Assembly: GCA_021234155.1 (NCBI GenBank)
Contig: JAJEKV010000002.1
Location: 18,837,592-18,901,591 of the forward strand
Reading direction: 5' to 3'
Length of the DNA: 64,000 nucleotides
Origin: Isoetes taiwanensis
Lineage: Eukaryota > Streptophyta > Lycopodiopsida > Isoetales > Isoetaceae
Under the pieces are notes generated by a model. The model was not told where the DNA came from and made no database searches. It worked only from the letters and a program-made list of their open reading frames with translations. Numbering within the stretch: position 1 is the first letter of the stretch; every line of letters begins with the position of its first letter. This document shows positions 24,545-36,690 of this stretch, piece after piece. Made by a program: the position numbers and the translations under genes.

Positions 24545-26900
24545 ACTCTACCCTTATAAGTTGATCACTGTTCTACAGATTCATCACTATATGATTCGGA
24601 CGAAACTGTAAGTAATTTTGCTTTTGAAAATATTGACAATGTTGCAAGTTTTGAGGATTTACACAATGAAGGCCATGCAAGACCAAATGTGGAGTATGAT
24701 CCCTTGGAAGAGGAACGTTACATTCAACTATTCCTCCTATTCCTGTGATCGCCTCAGCTGAGGGCTACATTTTTAACGAAGCTTCATACTATTTGATGGT
24801 GCATTGTATCCAAAGTTCCATCCATCCCTCTGTTCAAGATGTCCTTCAAGCAGATCCTAATTTTCCTTTGGGGTATATTCGCCAAACACAAAAGCCACGA
24901 GATACACAAATCATAACGAGGTGGTCGAAGCTTCCAGAGAAGTTGCAAGTCCATACAGAATCTCGCTTCTCATGCGCTTTGACCTTCTAAGAATGGTTTC
25001 TACATCCCACCATCGTGGATGTGGAAGCAAATCATTTTCTGAGCTTATGTCGAAGGTGGTCTAGGCCACTTGCCTATATGTCCTACCCTAGATAACATCA
25101 AGAAGATATGGCAGATTGGAGCCAAGTTTCATGGCATTCCAGAAGATCATGTGAGGCAATGCATAGAAGTATGTGGGTGCAGTTCCCGTCCGACGAAGCC
25201 TACGAGGAGACAAGAGTTATTCAATTATGAGGAGATAGTGCCATACCACTCCTTGGAAAGTCGAAAGGAGCAGTTACAAATAGATCACAAGGTCGCTGTT
25301 TCGACGCCATACTAGGGATTGGATGAATGATATGATATGTGTTGATTACATATGTCATCAATGGGGAAGTGCACGGAGGCATGGTCCGTGGTCGTGGAAG
25401 ACGCATAAGAAGGAGTTTCAAGATAAGATGCGGGGTTCGCCTCTTACAAAGTGATACCGAGCAACCGAAAGTACGAATAGTTCTGCCACAATACACATTC
25501 GTGTTGGGCATGATGGACACAACACATGATCTGAAGATGATGAATGGTCCTGGCCCTTGCATCCCTCAGTTGCAGAGGTGACTGCTAACATGCTGCTGGA
25601 CATGAGAGATTTTCAAGCTGTGTGGAGTAATATGTTAGAGAGCATCACACCGGTTGAGAGAGCCACTTATCGCTTCAAGGTGGCCCACGAGAACATATGG
25701 CACATTGGATACCACTTACGTATAAAAGGTATGTACACTTATCCAACATGGAAGGAATGAAATAAGTTTTTTATGTTTTTTAGGTTACCACGCCTATTGT
25801 ATTGTAGGAGCATTTCTTAGGCCAGGTTAGGATGCCGTAGAGAGTGGGATGGATGCTTGGGTTAGATCAGGAAAGGTTATATACCACCAATCCTATGCAC
25901 CCGACCATGATGACCCGGCTAGGCGGCCTTGGATTGTTGTCATCCAGGACAAATGGATGCTGGAACAAGCTATAAAGTACAGTCCAAATGGTGGTTGGAC
26001 CATGGATTCCACGTTCAGAATTAATATGTATGGTTGTCCACTATATGGTGCACATGTCCCTAATCTCAATGGTATCGGTGTTCCTGTTTTCTACATGTTG
26101 TGCACCATTGTCCCTGGGGAGCACCATCAGAGATTGGCATTGGGAGTGGCCCTGCGTGCAGTCTTTGCCCGCATGGGCACCGTTCGACCTAGGGCTATTA
26201 CGATAGACCTCGATAATGCAGAATGAGCAGCATGAGATGATGTCATTGTCGAGGACCCGCATTGCTGGCTAGGGGAGACACAGGTGAACCCTCTATGGAA
26301 GTTATTACGTAATGCATATTATATCGCGGAATGTATTGTCCGGAGATCGCATGTCATGTTTTTTATGTTTGGTTTCATACGAATCGGGCGTGGCTAAAGT
26401 ATCTACTACCAAAGATAATTCCTCTTTTACGTGTACATATGGCATCACCTCGAAGTTGTTAATCGCGATCCCCTTGCAGGTACCAGGTCAAGCAAGAAAG
26501 AAAGACATCTATTCTCGCTTGCACCAGCAAGTGGGAATATCTCGGCCATCTACACGAGCTTGTGGAGAATTACAAAGATAATGAGAGTGTTATGAGGTAT
26601 TACGTGTATGATTGACCACGATTCATCGAAAATACAACTCACGTAAAAGTGATTGCATGTAGTTATCTCATACCACAACCGGGTCCTTGGAGGACATTGG
26701 GATGGAAAATGGCAGAAGCATGCTAGGATGTTCCCTCACTTGCATTGCGACACCACAAACATGACAGAGGTGCAATGGCGAATTTTGAAGGTGCGTTCTC
26801 GCAACGCAACATGAATGTTCAAGGGGTTCACACATGTATTCCGTGAGAATACGTGGTGCGTGGACGGAGAAGGGGTTTTTTGAAAATGAAAAGTACGTTA
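24545..26900 (+). pseudogene. MULE-type transposase relic with FLYWCH/FAR1-like finger
   Basis: Reading through several frames. An N-terminal part includes LPICPTLDNIKKIWQIGAKF (25,069). A zinc-finger-like part follows (VDYICHQWGSARRHG near 25,340; HIRVGHDGHNT then SEDDEWSWPLHPSV near 25,490-25,573). The best piece (25,849-26,226) is the catalytic core: GGWTMDSTFRINMYGCPLYG, then GIGVPVFYMLC and RAITIDLDNAE, matching the first and second Asp regions of MULE transposases. Later fragments QVPGQARKKDIYSRLHQQVG and TNMTEVQWRILK continue the family pattern. Many stops and shifts; no terminal repeats identified. Confidence 0.75.
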
Positions 26901-26909
26901 TACATAAGG

Positions 26910-29900
26910 TAGGTGATACATTTTGGCACCCGAGATGTAAGAATTTTTACGGTTTTGGCAGGGTTTTCTTGGCTTTGCACAGGGAGTAGAGATACGTTTG
27001 AGGCTAGAGCTTGGTTGCTTGATGCCCTAGATAAGTTAGAGGGTTGTGGGTGTTTTGGAGGTGAGTTTTTAATTGTCTTTGGTTTTTCTATACGCCTCCA
27101 AAACTTTTAGTTGCAAGCAAGACTTCTCATATTTGTTCTCGCTCTAAAACTTATGAATCAAAGAAGAACTTTGGAGTTATTTGGTGTGTGTAACGATTAC
27201 CTTGTAAGCTTGTCTTGTTTTTTTTTTTGTTACTAGCAAGTATTGCAACTAACAAAATGATCGCTTTCGTGATATCCCATTCAATGGTAAAAATAATGGC
27301 ATCCAAGCTCTAAGAATTTTATTTCCAATTTGCAACGTGGAGACTCTCCCTAAGTGGACTAGAAACTCATTAGCCAGCCAAAGATCTTGTTTCTTGCCTT
27401 GAAGTATGGGTATGATGTCGCTATTGGGGTCCCACTTCATGGCACCCGGCATTATTGATCCAAATAAGGTTATTCCCGAGGAGACAAATTAGAGTTTGAA
27501 GTTCTTGCTCCAACCTTATGCAAAAATATTCTTTTCGCAGATGGTAAAGTGCTGCCTAAAACATGCAGGTTCTATATGTAAGACATTCCTTACATCGATG
27601 TCATTGTTGTTTATATATAAAGAGCCATAGCTTACTTCAACCGGAAATCCAATGGGTAAAGGTATAGTTTAATGAGGATAAATTAATTGTCGTAGCCTTT
27701 TAAGAGTATTCATTCGTGGCCTTTGAAGACTCTTAAAGTTAACTATGGTCAAATTTGTTTGTGGACATTTGCAAGATTATGCAGGATTTTCTATTTGCTA
27801 GAATGTTATTATTTATCATTCTTAGCTGCAATATGTGCAAGTATAAATGGTGGCCTCTGCAAATAAATGGCGAATGGCATGACCTTTTAGAGATTCCCGG
27901 ATGGTTCGTGAGGAAAAGCACAACAATATTTGGAATGGACCAACATTTAGAAATAAGCAAGTTTACGGTGAGCAAGTTTATGAAACAAGCTGCGGCCGGT
28001 GTCAATGTGGCAAGGCATGGGCCTTTAAAGATGGAGGCTACAATGCTATGCAGAGCTCCTTGGCAACCTATGAGGAACGAGGAGTCTATGATTTATGAGC
28101 TTTGCGTGTCTGTTTCTTGCTTCTAGAATCAAAGAAATAATGGTTTTGCACTTTTACGAACATTTTTACTAACTTAGGTAACTTGGATTTGACATTGTAC
28201 AAGGCTTGGATTTTGTTGTTTCAAACCGCCAACAATGGCATCAAGTTCATTCTTATCAAAGATAGAGGCTACAATGCAAATGCGAGCTCCTTGGGAGTCT
28301 ATGATGAATGAGCCTTGCGTGTTTGTTTCACTTCTAGAAACAAAGAAGTAATAGGTTTGGACTTTATGAACATTTACTAACTTAGGTAACTTGGATTTGA
28401 CCTTGACATTCAAGGCTTGGTTTGTTGTTTCTAAAGCTTTTAAACAAATGGCATCAAGCTCATCTTTACCTTCATCAACAATCATGGCAATCTGGGTGGA
28501 AAACCCGGGTGGTAAGTATGCAAACTTTTCCTTGGATTTAAGTTTCGTCCATCTCTTAATGTGTCCTTTGGATATACTTATGTTTTCGAAGCATCCGAAT
28601 CATACACGTTGAATATTTTAGTGCTCATAATTTACTTTCTCCTCGCCTCTTGCAATCGCAAATCTATGAGTACTTCTATTCATTCCCTCAATTTGAGGTT
28701 CTATAGATTAGATTATCTCTGATCCCCGATCCAAACTATTTGGCCCATAATACTAGCCGCTACATATACCTTCATCGGACACTTTGTAGTGGAGGAAAGC
28801 AAATTACATAATAAACTTCTCCATGATAATATGTAAACACTATTGCTGCTTTGGAAGTGGCAAAATTATTTAAACAATGGGAAGAACACATTAATTAAAG
28901 CAGCTACATTCTTTCCACATTGCTTTCTCTCCTTTTACTCTCCAACTTTGTCCCTTCTCAATACTTAATGCTTATAATATTATTTGTTATTTGCGGATAT
29001 AGGCACAATGGCGGACAACACATGGACAGTAGTCTACTATACAATACACACAAACACTACACATAAAACCAACTCATCAACACATTTCCGGTTGCCGCAG
29101 CTTGGTGCTTCCCACCGCTGTGCTTGGGCCTCCTCTTGCTCGCCTATCTATGACAGGCTTTTTGTGCCATTTGCATGCGCAGCAACACAATTTTGTAGAG
29201 AATTTGACATGGATTTCTCCTATCATGCTTCGACATGGTAATGGCGATTTATGGAGACAAAGGATTAGAATGGCCAGCAGCCATCATGTGTGCTAAACAA
29301 TGCCATAGCAATTTTTCCAATGAGTGTGTTCGGATTGGTTTGCAATATTCCTCTTTGGACTTGCGGATCTCTTCATATTTTGCGTGGCTGCTAGATTTCT
29401 ACTATGGTGAATCTCCTCGAGAGCCTACAAACATTCCCACTTCCTGTCATGTTTGTGTCTAATTCTCTAGGCTATTTTTAAGCAGAGCCATTGTTTTTGT
29501 TGTCAATGGAATAAACAAGCATGGTTCTAATCCGAGATGGTTGCCTAGGTTTAAAATAACCAAAGAAAATTAAGCAACTTCTAATCGCTCCTTGCGGTCA
29601 TAGGCTTTATCAATTTCGTGGTCTATACTTTTTTTTGCGAAGTGGTAAAGGAGGATATTATACAATTGATTATTCCCGCCTCCAAGCATCACAAGGAAAA
29701 CTCTCAAGCTTCTATGTAGATACCACCTCCAAATCTTATTAATGTAAGTTCAAAACCATTTTCTTTTTGTTTTTAAGGTCCGCCAAGTAGATCGGGAGCT
29801 ATTGAATCATGTGGAAGGGGAAATTAAATGAAGGCATCATTACATTGTTTGTCTCTTTTATGTCCTAAAATGTTTCTTTTGGTTGGAAACCTTTATGTTA

Positions 29901-30200
29901 GAAGTTTATATTATATGTTCCAAGAGGATCTCCTTGACGACATTTTCAATGGACGTCTACTAAAAACTCTATATCTAAGGCACAACATACAACTTGCCTA
30001 ATAGAACTTGAAAGAAATTCAAGATATCTACTTGAGCACGCCTCGACAATATGCATGCATATGTGTAGATAAATATACAGATCCCTTCCAAATACCCATC
30101 CAAAATACCATCCACCAACCCGCTTCGTAGTGATTTGCTTTGATCCACTTGTTTCTCGCAATCGGCTTGTCTTTGGATTTGCTCGCCTTGCCTACAACCC
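26910..30200. other. No gene seen
   Basis: AT-rich. Near-duplicate phrases about aacttaggtaacttggattt (28,170 and 28,378) and gaggctacaatgc with gcgagctccttgg (28,034 and 28,265) suggest an internal duplication of roughly 220 bp. No protein family recognised. Confidence 0.4.
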
Positions 30201-30222
30201 CCTTGATTTGCCCCTTTCTCGG

Positions 30223-30480
30223 CTTTCTCTCTAGGGTTTACAGTCTCTCTCTAGCCCCTAAACCCCAAACCCCTAAAAGTGCTCTCGACCTCGTTTTTGG
30301 TCCTCAAATTGGATTTTGAGCTTAATTTTTGATAGCCGAGAGACCCCAATTGTTCTCTCTCTAGGGTTTACAATCTCTCTCTAGCCCCAAAACCCCCAAA
30401 CCCTAAAAGGTGCTTTCCGACATACGTTTTGGTCCCCAAATTGATTCTCGAAAGCAATTTTATATGCCAGAGACCCCACA
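30223..30480 (+). promoter_or_regulatory. Two 130-bp tandem 5' units with telobox-like motifs
   Basis: ctctctctagggtttaca recurs exactly 130 bp apart (ctagggttta at 30,231 and 30,361). Each unit has CT-rich tracts, a TAGGGTTT element and an aaacccctaaaa or aaaccctaaaa element (the plant telobox is AAACCCTA), and ends in gagaccccaa or gagaccccac. Position at the 5' end of a LINE suggests promoter monomers; teloboxes and CT/GA tracts are known in plant promoters of highly expressed genes. Confidence 0.6.
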
Positions 30481-30718
30481 AACCTTTGGAAGTCAAGGTA
30501 CGAATAATGTTGAGCTAGGCTCCAACATTTTGTTCGATGCCATAGCCCAACCAATCGCCTCTTGGCCTTGCTCTAGTTCGCTCACGCCGGCCACCATAGC
30601 CCCGCCTTGCCCCCGCCGGACGACAAGCCCCCCTCCATAGCCTAAACCTTGCTTTTGACATGCCATACCCCCATCATGGCCACGTATGTTTCCGGTGTCC
30701 TGACTCACCCCCTAGCGT

Positions 30719-31512
30719 GTGAGCTTCCACGCACCAAAGACCCCCACCTGGGCAAACCCCAAAGATTTACTGGCCGACCTCCCCGCAGTCGAAGCCTACT
30801 GGGAAAACCAAGAAGGACCACCAAGGAAGCGGCCCCGTGCAGACGCAGTGGGCAAAGGAGAGACATCCTCCATGAAGAAGGAGGCCCGGACACAGCCAGG
30901 CCGGCTCGGCAGCCGGAAGTTGGCTGCTCAGGCCCCACAGGGCCCCCTCCGTTGGCAGAACCTTGGGCCGCCATCCAAGCTGGGATTGAGGCCAATAGTG
31001 CCCGCATTGCGGGCCTGGCGACAGAGATGGAGTCCGCAACATCCCATGTGTTGCGCAGACAGTTGGTGATAGCGAAACACAACATCATCGAAGTTGGAGA
31101 CCTGTGCACACTGGCCGTGGACGACAAGATCCGCTTTGGTGCACTCGAGAGACAAAGAAGATCGCAGGTGCTACGCCAGGCATGCAGGCTCGCATGGATA
31201 CCCTGGACGCTGCGAGATAGGACAGGGATCTGGCAGAGCGCGAGACACTTGCCATCACATCTCAGCTCCGCATCGAGGTTGATGAGGCCAATGCCATGGC
31301 ATCGGCGACACACAAGCCGCTTTGAAGTTAACCAGAAAGATCGAAAGCGCTCTTCGGAGAAGGATTTGGCATGGGACCGGGAAATGCAGGAGCTCCAATT
31401 TGTCATTGCCCAGCAAGGCAAGGGCATCCAGGCAGAGGCGCATGAACAATGGCGGCACTGCACGCGGGAGAGGGCAAGACAGGACCAAGTCTTGCAAGAG
31501 CCGAGCTCGTGA
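30719..31512 (+). pseudogene. LINE copy C ORF1-like protein
   Basis: One frame carries WENQEGPPRKRPRADAVGKG then MKKEAR, including a basic nuclear-signal-like cluster as in copy A. A second frame carries the helical part EANSARIAGLATEMESATSH then VLRRQL. The alternation between frames shows at least one indel. Charged, coiled-coil-like composition continues to 31,512. Function as an ORF1 chaperone is inferred from context. Confidence 0.65.
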
Positions 31513-32248
31513 CTTCGTGAGAACGTAAGGTTATTCTGACATGACACACCGCATCGCAGGCCCAACAACTGCAAGACGCCAATCGGGTCACTTGGTCAAC
31601 CCGGAACAGCGGAAGCCGCAGCCCCGCCCCTACCACCATCATCACGCTGCGTCGCCACCAAAGCTGGGCAGGCCTCCAATGGACGCCGAGCTCTGTGGAC
31701 GCAGCAGCCGGACCCACAACCTCGTAGTTCGGGCCTCACCGGAAGAGCCGGAGAGAATCTCACCCTAAGATACACACACGTATTCTTGGGGTATGACGCT
31801 TTCGCCCAGATCTGTTCAGTTATCGACCAGCCCGGTGGGGGTCCAGCCGCCTGTGCCGAAGTCGTGGTGTTCACGGTTGCATATGCACGAAGTTCGAGAG
31901 GCCATACCGCGACAGGCAAGTTCGGTTGAAGGGCACATCTCTGTATGTGAGCCGAGATCTTACTCCAGTGCAACAGGAGGTATGTAGGAGGGAGTTCGCC
32001 AGGGTCAGGGACGCCCGCAGTCGACCAAATGCTTTGCCGCACTGCCGCCCAAATGCTACCCCCGCGCCTCCCTCCCGATCCTCCACAACCGCCCCTCACA
32101 ACTCCGGTTCCTGCTCCTTTCCAGCCAAATGCTGTCCCCTGGCCGCCTCAAAGTTGCTTGTCCGGAAGTCGCCCCCAGAATCCCGATGCCTTGCCGCAGT
32201 CCATCGGTGACACACACTACACAAGCATCTCCGACCGCTCAATAGGAA

Positions 32249-33060
32249 TTGTGCCTCCGGGTGGTGGTCTGGAACTGTCGGGGTTTCCTGTGGCAGAAGG
32301 GTGATAGCCTCAATTCAGTAGCTGTGGACATGGACCTCATCTTCCTCATGGAGACATGGGAACACCCAGACCCACAGTGCCCGTCCGCCCGGTACCAGCA
32401 TTTTTCGGGTTCAATGGTTGTACAGGAAGACGTGGGAACGGTGGGGTACTACCGGGTAGCCTTGACACATTTGGTTTCCCTCCAGAAGACCGACAGACAT
32501 AACCGGTACTTGTGGATCCGAGTGCACCACCCTGGCGGAGATCCTCTCTTCCTAGCTGCTTGCTACTTTCCCCATGCAGAGAGCCCCTTCTATCACAGCC
32601 ACCCGGAGGTGAACAGGATGGACCCGTATGTCGATCTATATGATGACATACAACAGCACAAGCGGATGGGCAGAGTCATGCTCCTTGGAGACTTCAATGC
32701 ACGGACAGTGGTGGAACAGGCCATGCGGCTGGACCCCCTCGCGGATGACGTGCTGTTGTTGCGTCCCGCAGAGGCAGCTTGCATACGGCACTCAGATGAC
32801 AGTCAGGTTACCCGCTTCGGCAAACAATTGCTCCTGATGTGCGGTATCTTTGACCTGCTCATATGCAATGGCCTACCACAATGGCCCTCTTCCCACGGGT
32901 ATACTTGCGCATTGGGACAATCACGGCGGAACTAGTGTCGTGGATTATGTCATAGTGGATGCACAGATGTACACCTTGTTAGCCATTTTCATGTCGGCAC
33001 GGACAGTCGGGACGAGGAGGCCGACTCAGATCACCTCCCACTCTATGTGAAGATGGCACG
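32249..33060 (+). pseudogene. LINE copy C AP-like endonuclease
   Basis: Opens VVVWNCRGFLWQKG (first motif with Asn), then DLIFLMETWEH (catalytic Glu), FLAACYFPHAE, RMDPYVDLYDDI and MLLGDFNAR (GDFNA motif, catalytic Asp and Asn). The frame stops at 32,935. After a shift GGTSVVDYVIVDAQ follows, and then in another frame SDHLPLYVKMARP near 33,022-33,060 gives the final SDH motif. All catalytic motifs of the family are thus present but split over three frames. Confidence 0.85.
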
Positions 33061-33559
33061 GCCCGCCTCCGCCCCCAAGATGCAAGACCTTGCCAACCTC
33101 GGTTGGCGCTTTTGGATTATGAGCAGCGGAGGATTACGCCGACATGCTCGCAGTAAGCCCCTACGACGCTTTTGCGGTGCCCACACGCCGGAGCAGCAAA
33201 CCGACCAGCCTAGTTGATGTCGAAAGTGTAAGGAACGCAAACGCGCACTGGCCTCATCGCGGATCAGACACGCCGCAGGTCGCCACCAGCCATTACCGCC
33301 TTCCTCAAGGAAACAAATGCGAGGTACCGCAAGGCACCAAGGAGAAATGTTCGCCTACCGACTTCCACCGGAACTTTCCGCACGGTGGTACTCGCAGGCC
33401 GACACGACCTTACGGGGAACATCACGGCGGTAAGCGATGGGGCGAGACACTGCAATAGCTTTATGATCCCCCAGGAACACCCGACGGATGTGCCCCGCAA
33501 TATGGCTCACCGCTGGTGATCACGCGAAGAAGATGTCGGAGAGGGCTACAGCCACCGGC

Positions 33560-34420
33560 TAATGGGGAAGGCGGAGACTTGGACGGCCACGCAAGCGGAG
33601 TTGCTCAAGTGGGCGGGGATGTAAACCCATGGTGCCCATCCTTGCTGCACTGTTCAACAGGGCGCTGCAAGAGGGTTTTCCCCGGTCATGGACCACAAGT
33701 AGGGTTGTTCCGATCTACAAGGCAGGGGACCCACACTGTCCAGCCAATTACCGAACCATCATGGTCAGCTCAGTGTTTGCCAAGCTGTGCGTGGGCATTC
33801 TCGAACAAAGGGTAACCGATATGGCGGAGCAAATAGGAAGTCGGGGCACTTATCGAGGCGGGCTTCCGACCCCATTCGACCATTGATCACATCTTCACAC
33901 TCGGGGCCCGTCGAGGCGCGAGGAACCGGCGGGGAGGACCTCTTCTTTGTTTTGTGGACTTTGCAAAAGCTTTCGAGACAGTACCCCGGGGAAAGTTGTG
34001 GGCGAGATTGCACCATCTGGGGCTCCCTATGGACCTGCAGAACGCAGTGTACAGACTGTACGAGAGCTGCCCGCATGCAACCGGAAGGATAGTCATTTGC
34101 CAGTAGCATTGGAGTTAGGCAAGGTTGTCCTCTCTCACCCACACTCTTTGGACTTTACATTGACCAGTTGGAAGCTTGGCTTGCTGCCAATGGGGGGCGG
34201 GTATCTGACTCTTGCACCAGGTCATCCGCAGCTCATCTATCGCGGATGATGTGGACCTCTTGGCCCATACACGGAGGGCATGCGAGGCACACCTAGATGC
34301 CACGGACACATTACGCCAGCGGACATGCGTGTCAACCTCGCCAAGACTAAGGTGGTCCTCATATCCTCCTCCGCCATCCAAAGACCTCTGGCGCTCACTT
34401 ATCAGGGGCAGATGGTAGAG
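33560..34420 (+). pseudogene. LINE copy C reverse transcriptase
   Basis: VVPIYKAGDPHCPANYRTI (about 33,703-33,760) is the typical fingers motif. GLPTPFDH is a degraded GFRPHRSTxDH. FVDFAKAFETVPR (33,951-33,989) carries the first catalytic Asp. IADDVDLLAHTRRACEAH (Asp-Asp at 34,245-34,250) is the YADD box with Ile for Tyr. At least four frame changes are needed to join these. Thumb-like sequence (KTKVVLISSSAIQRPLALTY, about 34,345-34,404) follows. Confidence 0.85.
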
Positions 34421-35129
34421 GTCACACCCAGCTACAAGTACATGGGGTGGAATTTTCGTCCTCAATGTATTGGGATGCATCCATTCGCCTTCGGGTGACC
34501 GCAGGTTGGAAGGCGATATGTACATAATGCAAAATAATAGTCACAGGCGAGTTGTATGACCGGGGCCACCATTTGTTTCGCAATTGGTGGAGCCGGTTCT
34601 TTTATAGATGGGGTCGAGGTGTGGGGCCCATTGGTGTCTTTAGCGACTTGGAACCGACTTAGAGCAGTTCGAAGGCATTTTTGACGCTGGCACTTGGGGT
34701 CAAGCCCTTTCCCATATCGATCTTGTTGCGAGAGACGGATTCATGCCCCGCAAAGCATGCCCTTTGATAGACACATTGTTTATTTCCGTAAGGTGGCGGC
34801 GATGTGCGATACTGGCTTCGCGCTGGCTTACGCCGTGGCGATGAGCCCATAACGACTTCGGGCTTGTTGGAAGGACAAGAGAGCCCGGGGCACGGGCGCT
34901 ACTGAACGTGATGCACATAGGTGCGCGTCCAGTGCACCTGCGCCGGCCGGATAGCCTTGAGGGGGTACTTGGACTCTTGTTTCTGGGGAAGCTCTGGGGA
35001 CCACCATGCTCGAACGTAAAGGTGGCACACTACAAACAATTATATAAACCCCACCACGGTTCGAGGCCCACGGCTCTACCTCGTGTTCTCGGTGCCCATG
35101 AAGAAGTGCAGGATCATCGCGTCCATTCG

Positions 35130-35265
35130 AACAGGGGCCCACCATCTTCGGCTTGAGACGGGTCGGTGGGTTGGAGAGCCGCGCCAGGACAGGCTTTGTC
35201 AGTGTTGCTCGCTGGGGGTTGTTGAGGATGAAAACCATGCCTTCCGTGAGCTGTCCGAAATATAG
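35130..35265 (+). pseudogene. LINE copy C, C-terminal Cys/His segment
   Basis: HHLRLETGRWVGEPRQDRLC then QCCSLGVVEDENHAF matches the module of copies B and D. The final Cys of the module is lost (HAFRELSEI), which would damage the presumed zinc site. Confidence 0.75.
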
Positions 35266-35604
35266 TCCGGTCGGGCTCGCTACATTCTCTTGGTGCGACT
35301 GCTACTACTCGATCTTAGCCGTCAGTTCGATCCCTTGGCTCCTACCTCCATGAGGTTTTGGATCTGCGGACTCACCTCTGCCCTTGGGCGCCTACCTGAG
35401 GTGCCGGGAATTCATGTGTATATGTATATTTGTACAGCTGCCAGCAGGCTTGTTGTTGCGACGGTTTTTCCCTCCTAAGGGGGGGTTTTTTAATCCGGGT
35501 AGCAACGGGCTTGCTGCAGCCGTGTAATTTTGGTCCCATAGGCCGATTGGCCTCCGCGGACGATAAAAGAACCTTCCTTCCTTCCTTCCTTCCTTCCTTT
35601 GAAC

Positions 35605-36535
35605 ATGGATTATAGAGATGGAGATTCCCACTTGAATATGAATTAGAGAATAAGGATCCCTTTGATCCCTTTTAATACATCCCTTTGAATGAGAAAGACA
35701 TATCAATAGAGAAAATCTACCTGCTCTCCCATAGTGACATATGTATTTCAAGCAAATGCATCATTATCATGTGCCAAGAAAATCATAACAAATTCTTCAT
35801 CATCATTATGAACTAAGATGGAACCATTGAACCCTAAATCATGAGTTAAACCATTGAGATAAATTCTAAATATGATTGGGGTCAAGTGTAGATTAATTTG
35901 AACTCAATTGGGAGTAGATATAGTGAAAACATTGATCCTATAAAACATATGCCAATAGTTCCCAGCCTTCCTATCAGTGATGACTTTAAGGTGTGAAACT
36001 TCGTAAACTTGCTATATTTTACCATTTTTTTAAATCCGGATTCGATGGTTTATTAGGATGCGTACGCTAAAGCAACTTCATAAAATCGCCAAAATTTGAT
36101 AATATTGCATCCCAATTATAGTAAATTCGCCAAATTAATGGACATTTTATAGTAAAAACCTCAATTTTATGGTAAGACATCCAATTCTACTAAATTTGTT
36201 TCTATAAAAATGTTTGGAAAATAGGAAACAATCGCCATCATTTCTATAGTTTAGAAGCAGCTAAAGGATGATAAAGTCATCACTGCTTCCTATCAATGAT
36301 GTCTACAATGCTCTACAGCCACTCCATGGTCACAAATGAAACCCCAAATGTGCAATTTGGGCAAAATCAAGTTCAACTAATATGACTTTAGCATTGGCAA
36401 TCGAAAAACTTGTGAAGCTTGCAACATTTGTAGCTTGGATATAAATGTAAGGTAGAGGATAGGCTACATGAATAAATATTGGACGTAAAAATAAGGTTAA
36501 GGGTAGGGTAAATTCTGCTTAGACTCGGTGTAAAA
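35605..36535. other. No gene seen
   Basis: AT-rich flank of LINE copy C. Nothing recognised. Confidence 0.4.
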
Positions 36536-36539
36536 GTAT

Positions 36540-36690
36540 GGAATCGGGTATTTTGCTTCGACAACACAAGACTGTCTACATAGGGGTTTCTATGGAGGGC
36601 GAGCCGTATACATAGGGGTTTCTCCCGACCTGATGCACGCACATGCCATATGCCCCTAACATAGAGGTGAACCCCCCCGGCACATGTTAT
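36540..36690 (-). repeat. Dispersed repeat R3, copy 1
   Basis: On the minus strand: ggttcacctctatgttagg, catatggcatgtgcgtgc, then agaaacccctatgtatacgg and a second aaacccctatgta block. The same order of blocks occurs at about 53,345-53,470 (plus) and 58,085-58,215 (minus). All three are adjacent to retroelement material, so it may be part of an LTR or leader of a family I cannot name. Confidence 0.6.

Larger units (their letters stand above)
30200..35604 (+). mobile_element. GC-rich LINE, copy C
   Basis: The most complete member here: tandem 5' units (30,223-30,480), ORF1 (about 30,719-31,512), AP-type endonuclease (32,249-33,060), reverse transcriptase (about 33,600-34,420), C-terminal Cys/His module (35,130-35,265) and a tail of (TTCC)n (about 35,573-35,600). 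The sequence before the tail, ccgattggcctccgcggac, matches the 3' end of copy B. High GC against AT-rich flanks. Frameshifts occur in every domain, so it is inactive. Confidence 0.85.

Noticed and set aside
30705-31574. 289-codon minus-strand ORF
   Set aside because: Antisense shadow of the GC-rich ORF1 region of LINE copy C; GC-rich antisense frames have few stops.
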